Source: Prionace glauca (lineage: Eukaryota > Chordata > Chondrichthyes > Carcharhiniformes > Carcharhinidae). Taken from it: a DNA stretch of 64,000 nucleotides. The stretch is from assembly GCA_037974335.1 (NCBI GenBank), contig CM075729.1, positions 92,542,592-92,606,591 on the forward strand. The letters are read 5' to 3'. Positions 41,318-53,397 of this stretch are shown piece after piece. Under the pieces are notes generated by a model. The model made no database searches. It worked only from the letters and a program-made list of their open reading frames with translations, and was not told the origin of the DNA. Position 1 is the stretch's first letter, and each line of letters begins with the position of its first letter. A program made the translations under genes and the position numbers.

Positions 41318-41547
41318 TAAGAGGTCTCACAACACCGGGTTGGGGTTTGATAGGTTTGTTTGGAGTCACGAGCCATGGGAGTGCTGCTCTTTTATCAGGT
41401 GAGTGAACATTTAATCAGGATTCGCCTGATGAAGGAGCAGCGCTCCGGGAGCTTGTGATTCCAAGTAGACCTGTTGGACTTTAACTTGGTGTTAATGTGA
41501 CCTCTTATTGGGCCCATCTCAGTCCGATGCTGGCATCTTCACATCAT
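41318..41547 (+). mobile_element. Palindromic foldback element, diverged copy
   Basis: The arms GGTCTCACAACACCGGGTTG and GACTTTAACTTGGTGTTAAT, and the inner TTTATCAGGTGAG and CGCCTGATGAAGGAGCAGCG, match the foldback family with several changes. The right end has the terminal GATGCTGGCATCTTCACATC. The 12-bp GATTATGTATTG flanks it (41,306-41,317 and 41,548-41,559). Confidence 0.85.
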
Positions 41548-41849
41548 GATTATGTATTGGGGATGGGTCTTGTTCTGGGCTTTGCATAGAGCTGGAGCTC
41601 AACAGTCAAATAAAAATTGAAACTGTTGAATCCCTAATCTCCCACCCACTTGCACTTATAGATGTTAGTATAAAATCCAGTGAATCCAGTGTTGGAAAGT
41701 TATTTGACCAATGAGATTGCTGGTGCAAATTTACACGGTCGCATATTAGCCACTGAGATTGTTGAGAAATGGATGCTCTGACATTGGGTAGAAAAAGAAG
41801 TCTCATGTCTAGTATACGATGGTTGCATTAGAATATTTACAGCTTCCCT

Positions 41850-41969
41850 AGAACCCTACAGTGCAGAAACAGGCCCTTCGGCCCATCGAGTCTGCACCGA
41901 ACACAATCCCACCCAGACCCTATCCCCATATCCCTACACATTTTACCTGCTAATCCCTCTAACCTACAA
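41850..41969 (-). mobile_element. HE1-type SINE tail fragment
   Basis: AACCCTACAGTGCAGAAACA, GGCCCTTCGGCCCATCGAGT and the following 80 bases match the tail half of the young HE1 copy at 43.3 kb. The body and tRNA-like head are missing. Confidence 0.85.
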
Positions 41970-42170
41970 TATCTCAGTGTAATTAAATGTAATGAGTGAA
42001 GTTGCACATCTGGTATTCAGTGTAACAGATTGAACGGCACTGATTAATCCTGAAGGATGAGGTATGTTGGATCTGCTCCGACTCCACAAGTCAAATTCTG
42101 CTCAGTGTTACAAACACTCGACACTGATTTCATTTTTGGAAGAGGCTGAAGCCTTCTAGGCACTGAAATC

Positions 42171-42300
42171 ATTGATTTGATTTATTATTGTCACATGTAT
42201 TAACATACAGTGAAAGGTATTTTCTTGCGTGGTATACAGATAAAGCATACCGTTCATAGAGAAGGAGACGAGAGAGTGCCGAATGTAGTGTAGAAATCAT
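42171..42300 (-). mobile_element. 3' end of Rex-like LINE
   Basis: TTGATTTGATTTATTATTGT and CACATGTATTAACATACAGT are the reverse of the LINE end found at 61,600-61,680. The piece also covers the site where a family B copy interrupts that LINE at 60.9 kb, here uninterrupted. Confidence 0.75.
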
Positions 42301-42444
42301 CAGAAATGTTAAATATAATCATATTATTGTGAAAAATGCAATTTTTAAAAATTGGTTAACACTGACAATTTAGTCGTTTGATTTGTTTGGCTGGGGAAAG
42401 GGATGAATAATGCAAAGGTAGATGCATTTCCCCTCAGTAAAGAT

Positions 42445-42522
42445 TTGTGAAATACTCAGCAGGTCAGGCAGCATCTTGGGAGAGAAAAATGAGAGTTTAA
42501 AAATGTCAGGTCAGTGACTTTT
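42445..42522 (+). repeat. Short dispersed repeat (CAGCAGGTC-GGCAGCATCT type)
   Basis: AATACTCAGCAGGTCAGGCA and GCATCTTGGGAGAGAAA match the repeat at 59,965-60,090. It is a dispersed element seen in many vertebrate genomes, cut here by the LINE that follows. Confidence 0.6.
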
Positions 42523-44263
42523 GTAAAATGTTAGAATCCGTCATTAAGGAGGAAATAGCGAGGCATCTTGAGGGGAATTGCTTGATAGGGCGGACGCAAC
42601 ACGGTTTCATTAAAGGGAAGTCGTGTCTGACAAATTTACTGGAGTTCTATGAGGATGTGTCTAGGGCAGTGGATAGAGGAGAGCCGGTGGATGTGGTCTT
42701 TCTGGATTTTCAGAAGGCGTTTGACAAGGTACCTCACAAGAGGTTATTGCAGATGGTCAGGGGACATGGAGTTGGGGGTAGGGTGTTAGCGTGGATAGAG
42801 GATTGGTTGTCAAATAGGAGGCAGAGAGTGGGGGTCAATGGGTGCTATTCGGATTGGCGGTTGGTGACTAGTGGGGTGCCCCAGGGGTCGGTGCTGGGGC
42901 CTCAGCTATTTACCATTTATATAGATGATCTGGAGGAGGGAACCGAGTGCAGGGTGTCGAAATTTGCTGATGACACCAAGATTGGGGGAAAGGCAAATTG
43001 TGCGGAGGGTGTGGAGAGTCTGCAGAAGGATCTAGATAGGCTGGGCGAATGGGCCAGGAAATGGCAAATGGAATTTAATGTTGGCAAGTGTGAGGTGGTC
43101 CACTTTGGTAGGAGGAATGGTAGGAAGGACTATTACTTACGGGGCGAAAAACTGCAGCAGGCGACGGTGCAGAGGGACCTTGGGGTCCTTGTGCATGAGT
43201 CACAAAAACCCAGCTTGCAGGTGCAGCAGGTGGTCAGGAAGGCGAATGGGATGCTGGCCTTCATAGCGAGGGGGATTGAATATAAAAGTAGGGAGGTCTT
43301 GCTGCAGCTGTATAGAGGAACATAGAACCCTACATAGAACCCTACAGTGCAGAAACAGGCCCTTCGGCCCATCGAGTCTGCACCGAACACAATCCCACCC
43401 AGACCCTATCCCCATATCCCTACACATTTACCTGCTAATCCCTCTAACCTACACATCCCAGGATACTAAGGGGCAATTTTTAGCATAGCCAATGAACCTA
43501 ACCCGCACATCTTTGGACTGTGGGAGGAAACCGGAGCACCCGGAGAAAACCCACGCAGACACGAGGAGAATGTGCAAACTCCACACAGGCAGTGACCCGA
43601 GCCGGGAATCGAACCCAGGACCCTGGAGCTGTGAAGCAGCAGTGCTAACCACTGTGCTACCGTGCCGCCCTAAGCTGTATAGGGCAATGGTGAGGCCGCA
43701 GCTGGAGTACTGTGTGCAGTTTTGGGCACCGCACCTGCGCAAGGATATTTTGGCCCTGGAGGGAGTGCAGAGGAGGTTTACTCGGCTGATACCGGAGTTG
43801 AGGGGATTGAGCTATGAGGAGAGGCTGAATGAACTAGGCTTGTACTCGTTAGAGTTTAGAAGAATGAGGGGAGATCTCATTGAGATGTATAAGATGATGA
43901 ATGGGATGGATAGGATAGAGGTGGAGAGACTCTTCCCGCTCAAAAAAGACAGTAGGACTAGGGGGCACAGCCTCAAGATAAAGGGGGGGCGGTTTAGAAC
44001 AGAGTTGAGGAGGAACTTCTTCACTCAAAGGGTGGTGAATCTCTGGAATTCTCTGCCCGTTGAAGTGGTGGAGGCTGCCTCGCTAAATATTTTTAAGAAG
44101 CGTGTTGATGGGTTTTTGATAAGAGAAGGGATTAAGGGTTATGGGGAGAGGGCGGGAAGGTGGAACTGAGCCACGACAGATCAGCTATGATCTTACTGAA
44201 TGGCGGGGCAGGCTCGAAGGGCTAGATGGCCTACTCCTGCTCCTATTTCTTATGTTCTTATGT
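42523..44263 (+). mobile_element. CR1-like LINE family A, copy 1, with nested SINE
   Basis: The first ORF part (42,528-43,325) encodes TQHGFIKGKSCLTNLLEFYE, the catalytic VVFLDFQKAFDKVPHKRLL, TSGVPQGSVLGPQLFTIYID and SKFADDTKIGG. The second (43,492-44,169) encodes RPQLEYCVQFWAPHLRKDI, RRMRGDLIEMYKMMNGMDR and FFTQRVVNLWNSLPVEVVEA. Apart from the SINE between the parts (43,316-43,672) the frame appears open. It is 5'-truncated before the first RT motifs. The tail is TTCTTATGTTCTTATG. The copy is young. Confidence 0.92.
43316..43672 (-). mobile_element. HE1-type SINE nested in LINE A, with target duplication
   Basis: A full copy on the reverse strand: GGGCGGCACGGTAGCACAGT head, intact B box GGGTTCGATTCCC (near 43,610), body, and a tail ending in repeated GTTCTATG-like sequence. 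A 10-bp AGCTGTATAG repeats on both sides (43,306-43,315 and 43,673-43,682). It appears to be the youngest HE1 copy here. Confidence 0.95.
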
Positions 44264-45060
44264 CACCCTCTCCAGTATCCCAATTTTATCATATCCGTTA
44301 ATGAATGTCTGTGCAGTTAATTCATCTACCTTATCACAAATGCTTTTCGTATTGAGACACAGAGCCTTCAGGCTTGTATTTTTTTGGCATTTATTGCCCC
44401 CTCAGAATTATGATGTAATATGGCCCTTTTCAATTTTTGTGTTTGGTTTCTCTACCTTCCACTTTTCCCCTGACTGCCTTTTGTTTCTGTCCCCAATTTA
44501 CTTCCCTCTGACTTCCTGCATCGGATCCCATCCCTCTGTCACATTAGTTTAAACCCTCCCCAACAGCACTAACAAACACTCCCCCTAGGAGTGGCTCCAG
44601 TCCTGCTTAGGTGCAAACCATTCAATTTGTACTGGTCCCATCTCCCCAGAACTAGATCCAATATCCCAGGAATTTGAATCCCTCCCTCTTGCACAGTCTG
44701 TCAAGACACGTATTCATCTTAGTTATCCTGATATTCCGACTCTCTCTAGCACATATCACTGGTAGCAATCCTGAGATTATAATTTGAAGTCCTACTTTTT
44801 AGTTTAACTCCTAACCTAAATTCAGTTTGTAGATCTCATCCCATTCTTTACCTATAACATTAGTGCCTATACGTACTGCCCAGATGGCTGTTCACCCTCC
44901 CCCCTCCAGAATGCGTTGCAGCCGCCCCAAGACATCTTTGACCCTTGCACCAGGGACGCAATACATCATCCTGAAGTTTTGTTTGCGTTCACAGAAATGC
45001 TTATCTATTCCCCTTACAACTGATACCCTATTATGGGGACAGGCAACTTTCCCCCCAGCC
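44264..45060 (-). mobile_element. LINE remnant, ORF1 esterase region
   Basis: On the reverse strand the sequence reads MYCVPGARVKDVLGRLQRIL (44,892-45,083), then VRIGTNVIGK-like, and a GLHLSRTGATPR-like end near 44,600. This fits the SGNH-esterase ORF1 of CR1-type elements (the HVGTND block). Many breaks. It may belong to a different copy from its right neighbour, because ORF1 would otherwise follow ORF2. Confidence 0.5.
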
Positions 45061-46985
45061 TCCGACAACATCCTGGGGTACACTTCATCTGGTCCCGGGG
45101 ATTTATCTACCTTGATGCACTTTCAGACTTCTAGTACCTCCTTCTCTGTAATATGTACACTTTCCAAGACATCACTACTTATTTCCCCATAATAGTTATT
45201 TAGTTCCATAACAGCCATGCCTTTCTCAACAGTAACTACTGATGAGAAATATTCATTTAGGATCTCACCCACTTCTTATGGATGCACACATAGATGACCT
45301 TGTCAATCCTCAAGAGGCCTTATTCTTTCCCTAGTTACTCTTTAGCCTTTTGTGTACTTATAGAAGCTTTTTGGATTCTCCTTTGCCTTATCTGCCAATA
45401 CAATCTCATGTCCCCTTTTTTCCCTCCTGATTTCTCTTTAACTTTACTCCAACACCCTGAATACTCTTCAAGGGATCCATTTGATCCCAGCTGTCTATGT
45501 ATGTCATATGCTTTCTTCTTCTTGACCAGGTCTCAATATCCCAAGTCATCCAGGATTCCCTACTTCTACCAGCCTTGCATTTCACTCTAAAAGGAATGTG
45601 CATATCCTGAATCCTAGTTAACACAATTTTGAAAGCCTCCCAGTTACCAGATATCCCTTTGCCTACCAACAGACTCCCCCAACTTTTGAAATTTCCTACC
45701 TGATGCCATCATGAATTGGATTTGCCCCAATTTAGAACTTTAACTGTTGGGCCAGATCTATCATTCTCCATAGCTGTCTTAAAACTAATGGAATTATGTT
45801 CACTGGTCCCGAAATGATCCTCTCACTAACACTTCTGACACCTGCCCTTCCTTATTTCCCAAGAGAAGGTCAAGTTTTGTCACTCTCTATCTGGCCATCC
45901 ACATACTGAATGAAAAATTTCTTCTGAATACACTCAACAAATTTCTCTCCTTCCAAGTCCCTGACACTATGGCTGACCCAATGAATGTTGGGGCAGTTAA
46001 AGTCCCCTCTTATTACCACCTTATTTTTATTGGAGTTATCTGTAATCTCCTTATGTATTTGCTCCTCAATTTCCTGCTGACTATTTGGGTGCCTATAGTA
46101 CAACCCTGTCAAAGTGATTTCTTATTACTCAGTTCTACCCATAAAGATTCAGCTGGTGAACCCTCAAAAATAACCCCTCTCAGTACTTCCGTTATCTCCC
46201 TAATCAAAAATGCAATGCCTCCTCTTCTCTTACCTCCTGTTCCATCTTTCCTGTAGCATGGCTTTAAATTAAGGGGTGGTAGTTATCGGATGGATGTCAG
46301 GGGTAGGTTCTTTACCCAGAGGGTGGTGAGGGATTGGAATGCCCTGACTGCTGCAGTTGTAAATGCTCCTAGTTTGGGGGCGTTTAAGAGATCCGTGGAT
46401 AGGTTTATGGATGGAAAGGGATTGGTTTAGGTTAGTGGGTCATTGTTTTTTAACTGGTCAGCGCAACATCGTGGGCCGAAGGGCCTGTTCTGCGCTGTAA
46501 TGTTCTATGTTCTATCTGTACCCTGGAACATACCTCTCCATTAGTCATGTTTCAGTAATAGCTATAATATGCCAGTTCCATGTACCCATCCATATGTTCA
46601 TCTGCCTTGCCCGTCAGGCCTCTTGCATTGAAATAAATGCAGTTTAATCTGGACTTCCCTTGCTCTCTGCCCTGCTTTTGCCTAACCTCTCTAGAATTAC
46701 TTACACTGCCTTTACTATTTAATATGTTTTCTTTAATTTCCTTGCTATTCCCAACCTTCTCTTCTGTCTCCCTATTGCTTTGGGTCCTACCACCACCACC
46801 CACCCCCCCCCCCACCCCCCAAACTAGTTTCAACCCTCCCGACTGGCTCTAGCAAATCTCCCCCCCCCCCCGCAGGATATCAGTCCCCTTCCAGTTCAGG
46901 TGTAACCCGTCCCTTTTGAACAGGTCACCACTGTCCCAGAAGAGATCCCAATGATCCACAAATCTCCCTCCTGCACCAGCTGTCA
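45061..46985 (-). mobile_element. Old CR1-like LINE, ORF1 end to RT start
   Basis: Read on the reverse strand from the right: the ORF1 end LFKRDGLHLNWKGTDILRGG (46,849-47,055), the ORF2 start LNCIYFNARGLTGKADEHMD (46,552-46,833), the endonuclease KNKVVIRGDFNCPNIHWVSH (45,870-46,112), the linker (45,406-45,669) and PGPDEVYPRMLSEAGGKV near 45,080. It carries several breaks. A family B copy interrupts it at 46,256-46,515. Runs of C at 46,805-46,872 mark a G-rich ORF1-ORF2 junction. Confidence 0.7.
46256..46515 (+). mobile_element. CR1-like LINE family B, short 3' copy
   Basis: GCATGGCTTTAAATTAAGGG starts in the RT C-terminal part. FFTQRVVRDWNAL follows, then the LINE stop and the GTTCTATGTTCTAT tail. 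A five-base CTGTA on both sides may be a target duplication. Confidence 0.88.
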
Positions 46986-48434
46986 GGTGAAGAAATATTA
47001 TGAGAAAAGATTGGCAGCCAACATAAAGGGAAATCCAAAAGTTTTCTAGAGGCATACGTTAAAAGGGTGATAAAAGAGGGAAGGGAGTTGGGAGGGGTGC
47101 ATGATGCTAGTCTTGGATCTAAAAGGGAATTTATACATAGAGGCAGGGGACATGGATGAGATATTACATAGAACATAGAACATAGAACACTACAGCACAA
47201 ACAGGCCCTTCGGCCCACGAGTTGCGCCGATCACATCAACACCTATCTATAACCCCCAATCCCATAAAACCCCATATACTCATCCAGAAGTCTTTTAAAA
47301 GACCCCAGCGAGTTCGCCTCCACCACCACTGACGGCAGCCGATTCCATTCACTCACCACCCTCTGAGTGAAAAACTTACCCCTAACATCACTTCTGTACT
47401 TTCCTCCCCGCACCTTAAACCTGTGTCCTCTCGTAGTGACCATTTCAACCCGGGGAAATAGCCTCTGAGAATCCACCCTATCTATTCCTCTCAACATCTT
47501 ATAAACCTCTATCAGGTCGCCTCTCAACCTTCGTCTCTCCAGGGAAAAGAGACCCAGCTCCCTCAACCTAACTTCATAAGGCATGCCTCCCAGTCCAGGC
47601 AATCTCCTCTGTACCCTTTCAATAGCTTCTACGTCTTTCCTATAGTGAGGTGATCAGAACTGCGCACAGTAATCCAAATGAGGCCTGACAAGGGTCTTAT
47701 AAAGTTGCAGCATTACCTCCCGACTCCTAAACTCAATCCCTCGATTTATGAAGGCCAGTACACCATACACCTTCTTGACCACCTCCTCCACCTGCGAGGC
47801 CGATTTAAGAGTCCTGTGGACCCGGACCCCAAGATCCTTCTGCTCTTCAACACTACCAAGACTCCTGCCCTTAATAGTGTACTCATTCATCAAAGAATAC
47901 ATTCTTTGTATTCATCTTTACCAAGGAAGTAGATGCTACCCAGGCATTGGTGACAGGTGAAGAGGCTCTGTTCCCAGAAGGGGGTCAGAATTGATAAGGA
48001 GGAAGTGTTGAATAGACTGTCAGTGCTGAAAGTTGACAAGGCACTGGGACCAGATGAAATAGATCTGGGGATATTGAAGGCAGTGAGAATGGAAATTGCA
48101 GGGACACTGGCCATAATCTCCCAGTCTTCTCTAGATTCAGAGGAGGTGTCAGAGGACTGGAGAATTGTAAATGTTGCTTCGACCCTTGTTCAGAAAAGGT
48201 TGCAAGGAAAAGCCCAGCAATTACAGGCCAGTCCATTCAACAACAGTGATGGGCAAGCTCCCAGGATTAATAGTCACATAGAAAAATATGTGTTGATTAG
48301 GAAAAGTCAACATGGATTTCTAAAGGGGAAATCATTTTCAATTAACTTGCTGCAGTCTTTCAAGGAGGTAACAGAAAGGATAATGCTGTTGAAATGGTGT
48401 ACATGGACTTTCAATAGGCATTTAATACAGTGCC
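46986..48434 (+). mobile_element. Old CR1-like LINE, linker to RT, interrupted by family C
   Basis: The left part (46,986-47,165) reads YYEKRLAANIKGNPK-like. The right part (47,890-48,434) reads VLNRLSVLKVDKALGPDEID, SLDSEEVSEDWRIVNVA and SQHGFLKGKSFSINLLQSFK, with frame breaks. It ends in the first RT catalytic region (MVYMDFQ-like). A gypsy fossil follows. Confidence 0.7.
47166..47889 (-). mobile_element. CR1-like LINE family C nested in an older LINE
   Basis: Reverse-strand frames 47,654-47,902 (EYTIKGRSLGSVEEQKDLGV, RPHLDYCAQF) and 47,243-47,602 (RRLRGDLIEVYKMLRGIDRV, FFTQRVVSEWNRLPSVVVEA) are in different frames, with one break between them near 47,640. The tail is next to 47,166, in reverse (ACATAGAACATAGAACATAG). 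Confidence 0.9.
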
Positions 48435-51400
48435 TGTAACTCATGCTCATTCACCGATTTAGGGAAAACACAACTTGTTTATTTAAAAGTTAAAACTGTA
48501 CAGGGGCTTTCAATCTCGTGGCTTCAAACAGCTCCCACGATGACTCTAAGTGCACAAGCCAAGGTGATCCCCTACCCTGCTCCCAGATTAGTTCCCCAGA
48601 TCATATGACTATTACTCTGCTGATTGATCCTTAAAGGGACACATCCCTCTCCCTCTAAATCCTTTTGTACAAATGTCAATACATAACTTACACAGTTCAA
48701 GATAATTAAACATTTATTACATGAATTGCATTAATTATAAATTAAGTCTTTCAGTTGGTTTCCAAATTCTTATGAAGCAGTTTCATTCCTCTATCTGGAG
48801 CACTTCCAAAACTACAATAACAGGAGCCTCCTCAGGCACAGGCAGTTCAGTTTTATCCATTTCCATGGAGATCTCAGTTGTATCTGCCACAGGACGACCA
48901 GGTACTTCAGTACTTGGATAGTCACAACATTTGCTGATGGCAATATAGATGGGGTGACTTGTCTTTTCTCAAATGGTCTATGTGTTTTCAGATGACCTTC
49001 CTTCTATGTCCACTTGATAATACAGAAGCTCAGTTTTAGAGATAACGATTCCAGGGACCTAACACTGCCCACTACCAAAATTCCACAGAAACACAGCGTC
49101 ATCTATCATAAACAGCTGTCTTGACTGACACGAATCATACTTGCCCTCTGACTGCTTTGGTTGGTCTCTACCCTACCCAGCAAGCTTGGAAATACACTGT
49201 GTTCTGAGATGATTGTTCATTAATGACTATGCTGGCAGGACTCATAGCCAAGAAGGAATCATGAGATTCTGGTCTCCTGGGTTGCACGTTGGAGGGAGGG
49301 TCTGCTGAGGAGCAGTGGAGGATCTTTAAGGAGATCTTTCTTGGTGTTCAGCAGAAATTTATTCCGATGGTCAAAAAGGACCGTAAGAGGAGAGGTAATA
49401 AGCCGTGGATAACGAAGGAGGTGAAGGAAAGTGTTAAATTAAAAGCGGAGGAATTTAGAGTAGCTAAGAGTAGTGGGTGAGAAGAGGATTGGGAGAGGTT
49501 TAAATGTCAACAAAGATTGACAAAGAAGTTGATAAAGAAGGGTAGGAGAAACTATGAAGCTGGGCTAGCGCTTAATATAAAAAAGGATAGCAAGAGTTTT
49601 TATAAATATATAAAAAGGAAGAGGCTGGCTAGGGTGAACGTTGGTCCTTTAGAGGATGAGAAAGGGGACCTAGTGGTAGGGGATGGGGATATGGCTAAGG
49701 TATTGAATAACTTTTTTGTTTCTGTCTTCACGGAGGAGGACGTGAATAATTTGCCGGGTGTTAGCGATGGAAAGGTGGTAGGACTGGAGAGTCTTAATGA
49801 CATTACTGTTACTAGAGAGGCGATGCTCGACAGACTGGAGGGGCTGATTGTGGGCAAGTCCCCAGGACCGGATGGAATGCATCCGAGGGTTCTGAAAGAA
49901 ATGGCGGAGGTGATAGTGGATGCCTTGGTGGTTATATTCCAGACGTCGCTGGATTCTGGGGAAGTGCCGAAAGATTGGAAAACGGCTAATGTTACGCCGT
50001 TGTTTAAGAAGGGTGCCAGGCAAAAGGCGGGGAATTATATAGGCCAGTTAGTTTAATGTCTGTGGTAGGTAAAATGTTAGAATCCGTCATTAAGGAGGAA
50101 ATTGCGAGGCATCTTGAAGGGAATTGCTTGGTAGAGCAGATGCAACATGGTTTCATTAAAGGGAAGTCGTGTCTGACAAATTTACTGGAGTTCTATGAGG
50201 ATGTGTCTAGGGCAGTGGATAGAGGAGAACCGGTGGATGTGGTCTTTCTGGATTTTCAGAAGGCGTTTGACAAAGTACCTCACAAGAGGTTATTGCAGAA
50301 GGTCAGGGGACATGGAGTTGGGGGTAGGGTGTAACTGTGGATAGAGGATTGGTTGTCAAATAGGAGGCAGAGAGTGGGGGTCAACGGGTGCTATTTGGAT
50401 TGGCGGATGGTGACTAGTGGAGTGCCCCAGGGGTCGGTGCTGGGGCCTCAGCTATAGACCATTTATATAGATGATCTGGAGGAGGGAACTGAGTGTAGGG
50501 TGTTGAAATTTGCTGATGACACCAAGATTGGGGGAACGGCAAATTGTGTGGAGGGTGTGGAGAGTCTGCAGAAGGATCTAGATAGGCTGGGCGAATGGGC
50601 CAGGAAATGGCAAATGGAATTTAATGTTGGCAAGTGTGAGGTGGTCCACTTTGGTATTAATAATGGTAGGAAGGACTATTACTTACGGGGCGAAAAACTG
50701 CAGCAGGCGACGGTGCAGAGGGACCTCGGGGTCGTTGTGCATGAGTCACAAAAACCCAGCTTGCAGGTGGTCAGGAAGGCGAATGGGATGCTGGCCTTCA
50801 TAGCGAAGGGGATTGAATATAAAAGTAGGGAGGTCTTGCTGCAGCTGTATAGGGCATTGGTGAGGCTGCAGCTGGAGTACTGTGTGCAGTTTTGGGCGCC
50901 GCACCTGCGCAAGTTTATTTTGGCCTTGGAGGGAGTGCAGAGGAGGTTTACTAGGCTGATACCGGAGTTGAGGGGATTGAGCTATGAGGAGAGGCTGAAT
51001 AAACTCGGCTTGTACTCGTTAGAGTTTAGAAGAATGAGGGGAGATCTCATTGAGACGTATAAGATGATGAATGGGATGGATAGGATAGAGGTGGAGAGAC
51101 TCTTCCCGCGCAAAAAAGACAGTAGGACTAGGGGGCACAGCCTCAAGATAAAGGGGGGGGGGGGCGGTTTAGAACGGAGTTGAGGAGGAACTTCTTCACT
51201 CAAAGGGTGGTGAATCTCTGGAATTCTCTGCCCGTTGAAGTGGTGGAGGCTGCCTCGCTAATTATATTTAAGACGCGGGTTGATGGGTTTTTGATAAGAG
51301 AGGGGATTAAGGGTTATGGGGAGAGGGCGGGAAAGTGGAACTGAGCCACGACAGATCAGCAATGATCTTATTGAATGGCGGGGCAGGCTCGAAGGGCTAG

Positions 51401-51970
51401 ATGGCCTACTCCTGCTCCTATTTCTTATGTCCTTATGTTCTTATGTTTTTTCTGACTGCTTCTTTAGAGCAAACAGAAAGGTTTGGGTTGTTCATTCAAC
51501 AAGTCTGTTGAATGCTGGGTGATAAGGCACAGTCCTAATGTGCTTGATACCATTGAGCGTGGTGAAGTTTTCAAACTCAACACTTGTGAATACTGTTCTA
51601 TTATCAGACACTGACTTCATGTATTCTTTAGGTGGAAGGAGCTGGAGCCAAAGTACATAAGATGGGCACTGGCAGAAAGAAACTCTTGAAATGCAAGCAT
51701 ACCATTGGTGTTTTCAGGTGGGGCACTCTCCACATGAATGTTGGAGCAGGGAATCTAAGCTGTGGCGAGAAAGGCTATATAACAAAGGCATGTTGAATTT
51801 GGCAGATTTCCCAAACCCTGAAGCAGTGCAAACAAAAGCACATGTTAAGAATTAAAAAAGGGTCTCTAGAAGGTCTGATGAAGAAAAAAAATTTCCAAGA
51901 TGATACTTGGCTAAAGATGATCTAAGAACTAAAAATGTGTGTCCTATTGTTCTTTCAATAACTCTCAAGC
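48435..51970 (-). mobile_element. Ty3/gypsy LTR retrotransposon fossil, split by LINE A copy 2
   Basis: On the reverse strand the right part (51,448-51,970) resembles integrase core sequence. The left part (48,435-49,285) resembles the region after integrase and a probable LTR at about 48,435-48,700. A family A LINE lies between. The fossil is broken in several places and old. Confidence 0.6.
49286..51447 (+). mobile_element. CR1-like LINE family A, copy 2
   Basis: It begins in the linker (AEEQWRIFKEIFLGVQQKFI), covers KSPGPDGMHPRVLKEMAEVI, VVFLDFQKAFDKVPHKRLL, VPQGSVLGPQL, FADDTKIGG and RDLGVVVHESQKP, and ends with NLWNSLPVEVVEA and the TTCTTATG tail. Breaks: a stop near 49,480, a frame change near 50,040, a stop at 50,333, TAG at 50,455-50,457 just after LGPQL, and a G-run frame change near 51,160. 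The TAG is shared with copy 3. Confidence 0.92.
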
Positions 51971-52422
51971 TGTTGAGAGGGTGCAGGGGAGATTTATAAG
52001 GATGTTGCCTGGACTGGGTGGCATTCCTTATGAGGATATGTTGAGGGAGCTAGGTCTTTTCTCGCTGGAGAGACGAAGGGTGAGAGGTGACCTGATAGAG
52101 GTGTATAAGATGTTGAGAGGTGTTGATCGGGTGGATTCTCAAAGGCTTTTTCCCAGGGCTGAAATGGTCGCTACGAGAGGACACAGGTTTAAGGTGCTGG
52201 GGAGATGTCAGGGGTAAGTTTTTCACTCAGAGGGTGGTGGGTGAGTGGAATTGGCTGCCGTTGGTGGTGGTAGAGGCAAATTCGATAGGGTCTTTTAAGG
52301 GATTTCTGGACTTAATAGGATTGAGGGTTATAGGTAAGCCTAGTAGATAGAGATATGATTGGCGCAACTTGTGGGGCAAAGGGCCTGTTTGTGCTGTAGT
52401 TTTTCTATGTTCTGTGTTCTAT
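51971..52422 (+). mobile_element. CR1-like LINE family C, 3' copy
   Basis: ERVQGRFIRMLPGLGGIPYE and RRVRGDLIEVYKMLRGVDRV lead to RGHRFKV (51,939-52,217). After a frame change near 52,200 comes KFFTQRVVGEWNWLPLVVVE (52,120-52,350). It ends with CTATGTTCTGTGTTCTAT. It lies between two gypsy fossils of opposite direction. Confidence 0.85.
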
Positions 52423-53078
52423 CATAAAGGAAATACAAAAGATTCTGGTTTATCCAAAGTTAGATAGAAATGAAGTAAAGCTGGAACTAGATATGAGACC
52501 AGCTGTATTACTTCTTCCAGAAAGCACATTCAATCAGAAGCTTAAACATTTACCACTAAAACCTTCAAATGTAATCCTGCGGATTTAAACTGAGGAGGTA
52601 GTTGCACTCAAGTGATATGTCATGGTTCAAGCAGAAGTAATGGTCGATCAGCAGAATTGTCTCTGCACATAGCAAAGGGAAATTTTCCTGCACTCTTCGG
52701 AAGAGCGTGGTTACACAAAATCAAGCTCAACTAGGGAGGAATTAACCAATTGGTTGACAGCAAGAACATGCTGCAAAAACTTATGGAGAAGTTTAGAAAG
52801 ATATTTGAGGATCCATGACTGGAGTGGAGGCAAAGCTCAAGATCAAACTTGATAGCAATCCTAGACATTTCAAAGCAAGAACCTTATGCAATTAAACTAA
52901 AGGTAGAAGTGGAACTAGAGAAATTAGTCAAGGATGAAGTGATTGAACCTGTAACGATTAGTAATTGGGCAAACCCAATCATCCCAGTGATTATGCATCT
53001 ATAGGGACTTTAAGACAACCATAAATCCAGTACCACATGTCAGCAGTAATCTTTACCATTAATCAAGGACCTTTTTCA

Positions 53079-53397
53079 TTGAATCATAGAAACCCAACAG
53101 TGCAGAAGGAGGCCATTTGGCCCATCGAGTCTGCACCAACAACAATCCCCATCACCCCATATACTTACCACGCTAATTCCTCTAACCTACGCATCCCGGG
53201 ACACTGAGGTGTAATTTAGCATGGCCAATCAACCTAACCCATGCATCTTTGGAGTGTGGGAGGAAATCGAACCATCCCGAGGAAACTCACACAGACACAG
53301 AGAGACTGTGCAGAGACAGTGATCCAAGCTGGGAATCAAACCCAGGACCCTGGTGCTGTGAGGCAGCAGGGGTAATCACTGTACCACTGTGCCACCC
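53079..53397 (-). mobile_element. HE1-type SINE nested in a gypsy fossil
   Basis: On the reverse strand it has the head GGGTGGCACAGTGGTACAGT, a B-box-like GGGTTTGATTCCC, the body with GGTTAGGTTGATTGGCCATG and the tail CTCGATGGGCCAAATGG. It is moderately diverged. Confidence 0.9.
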
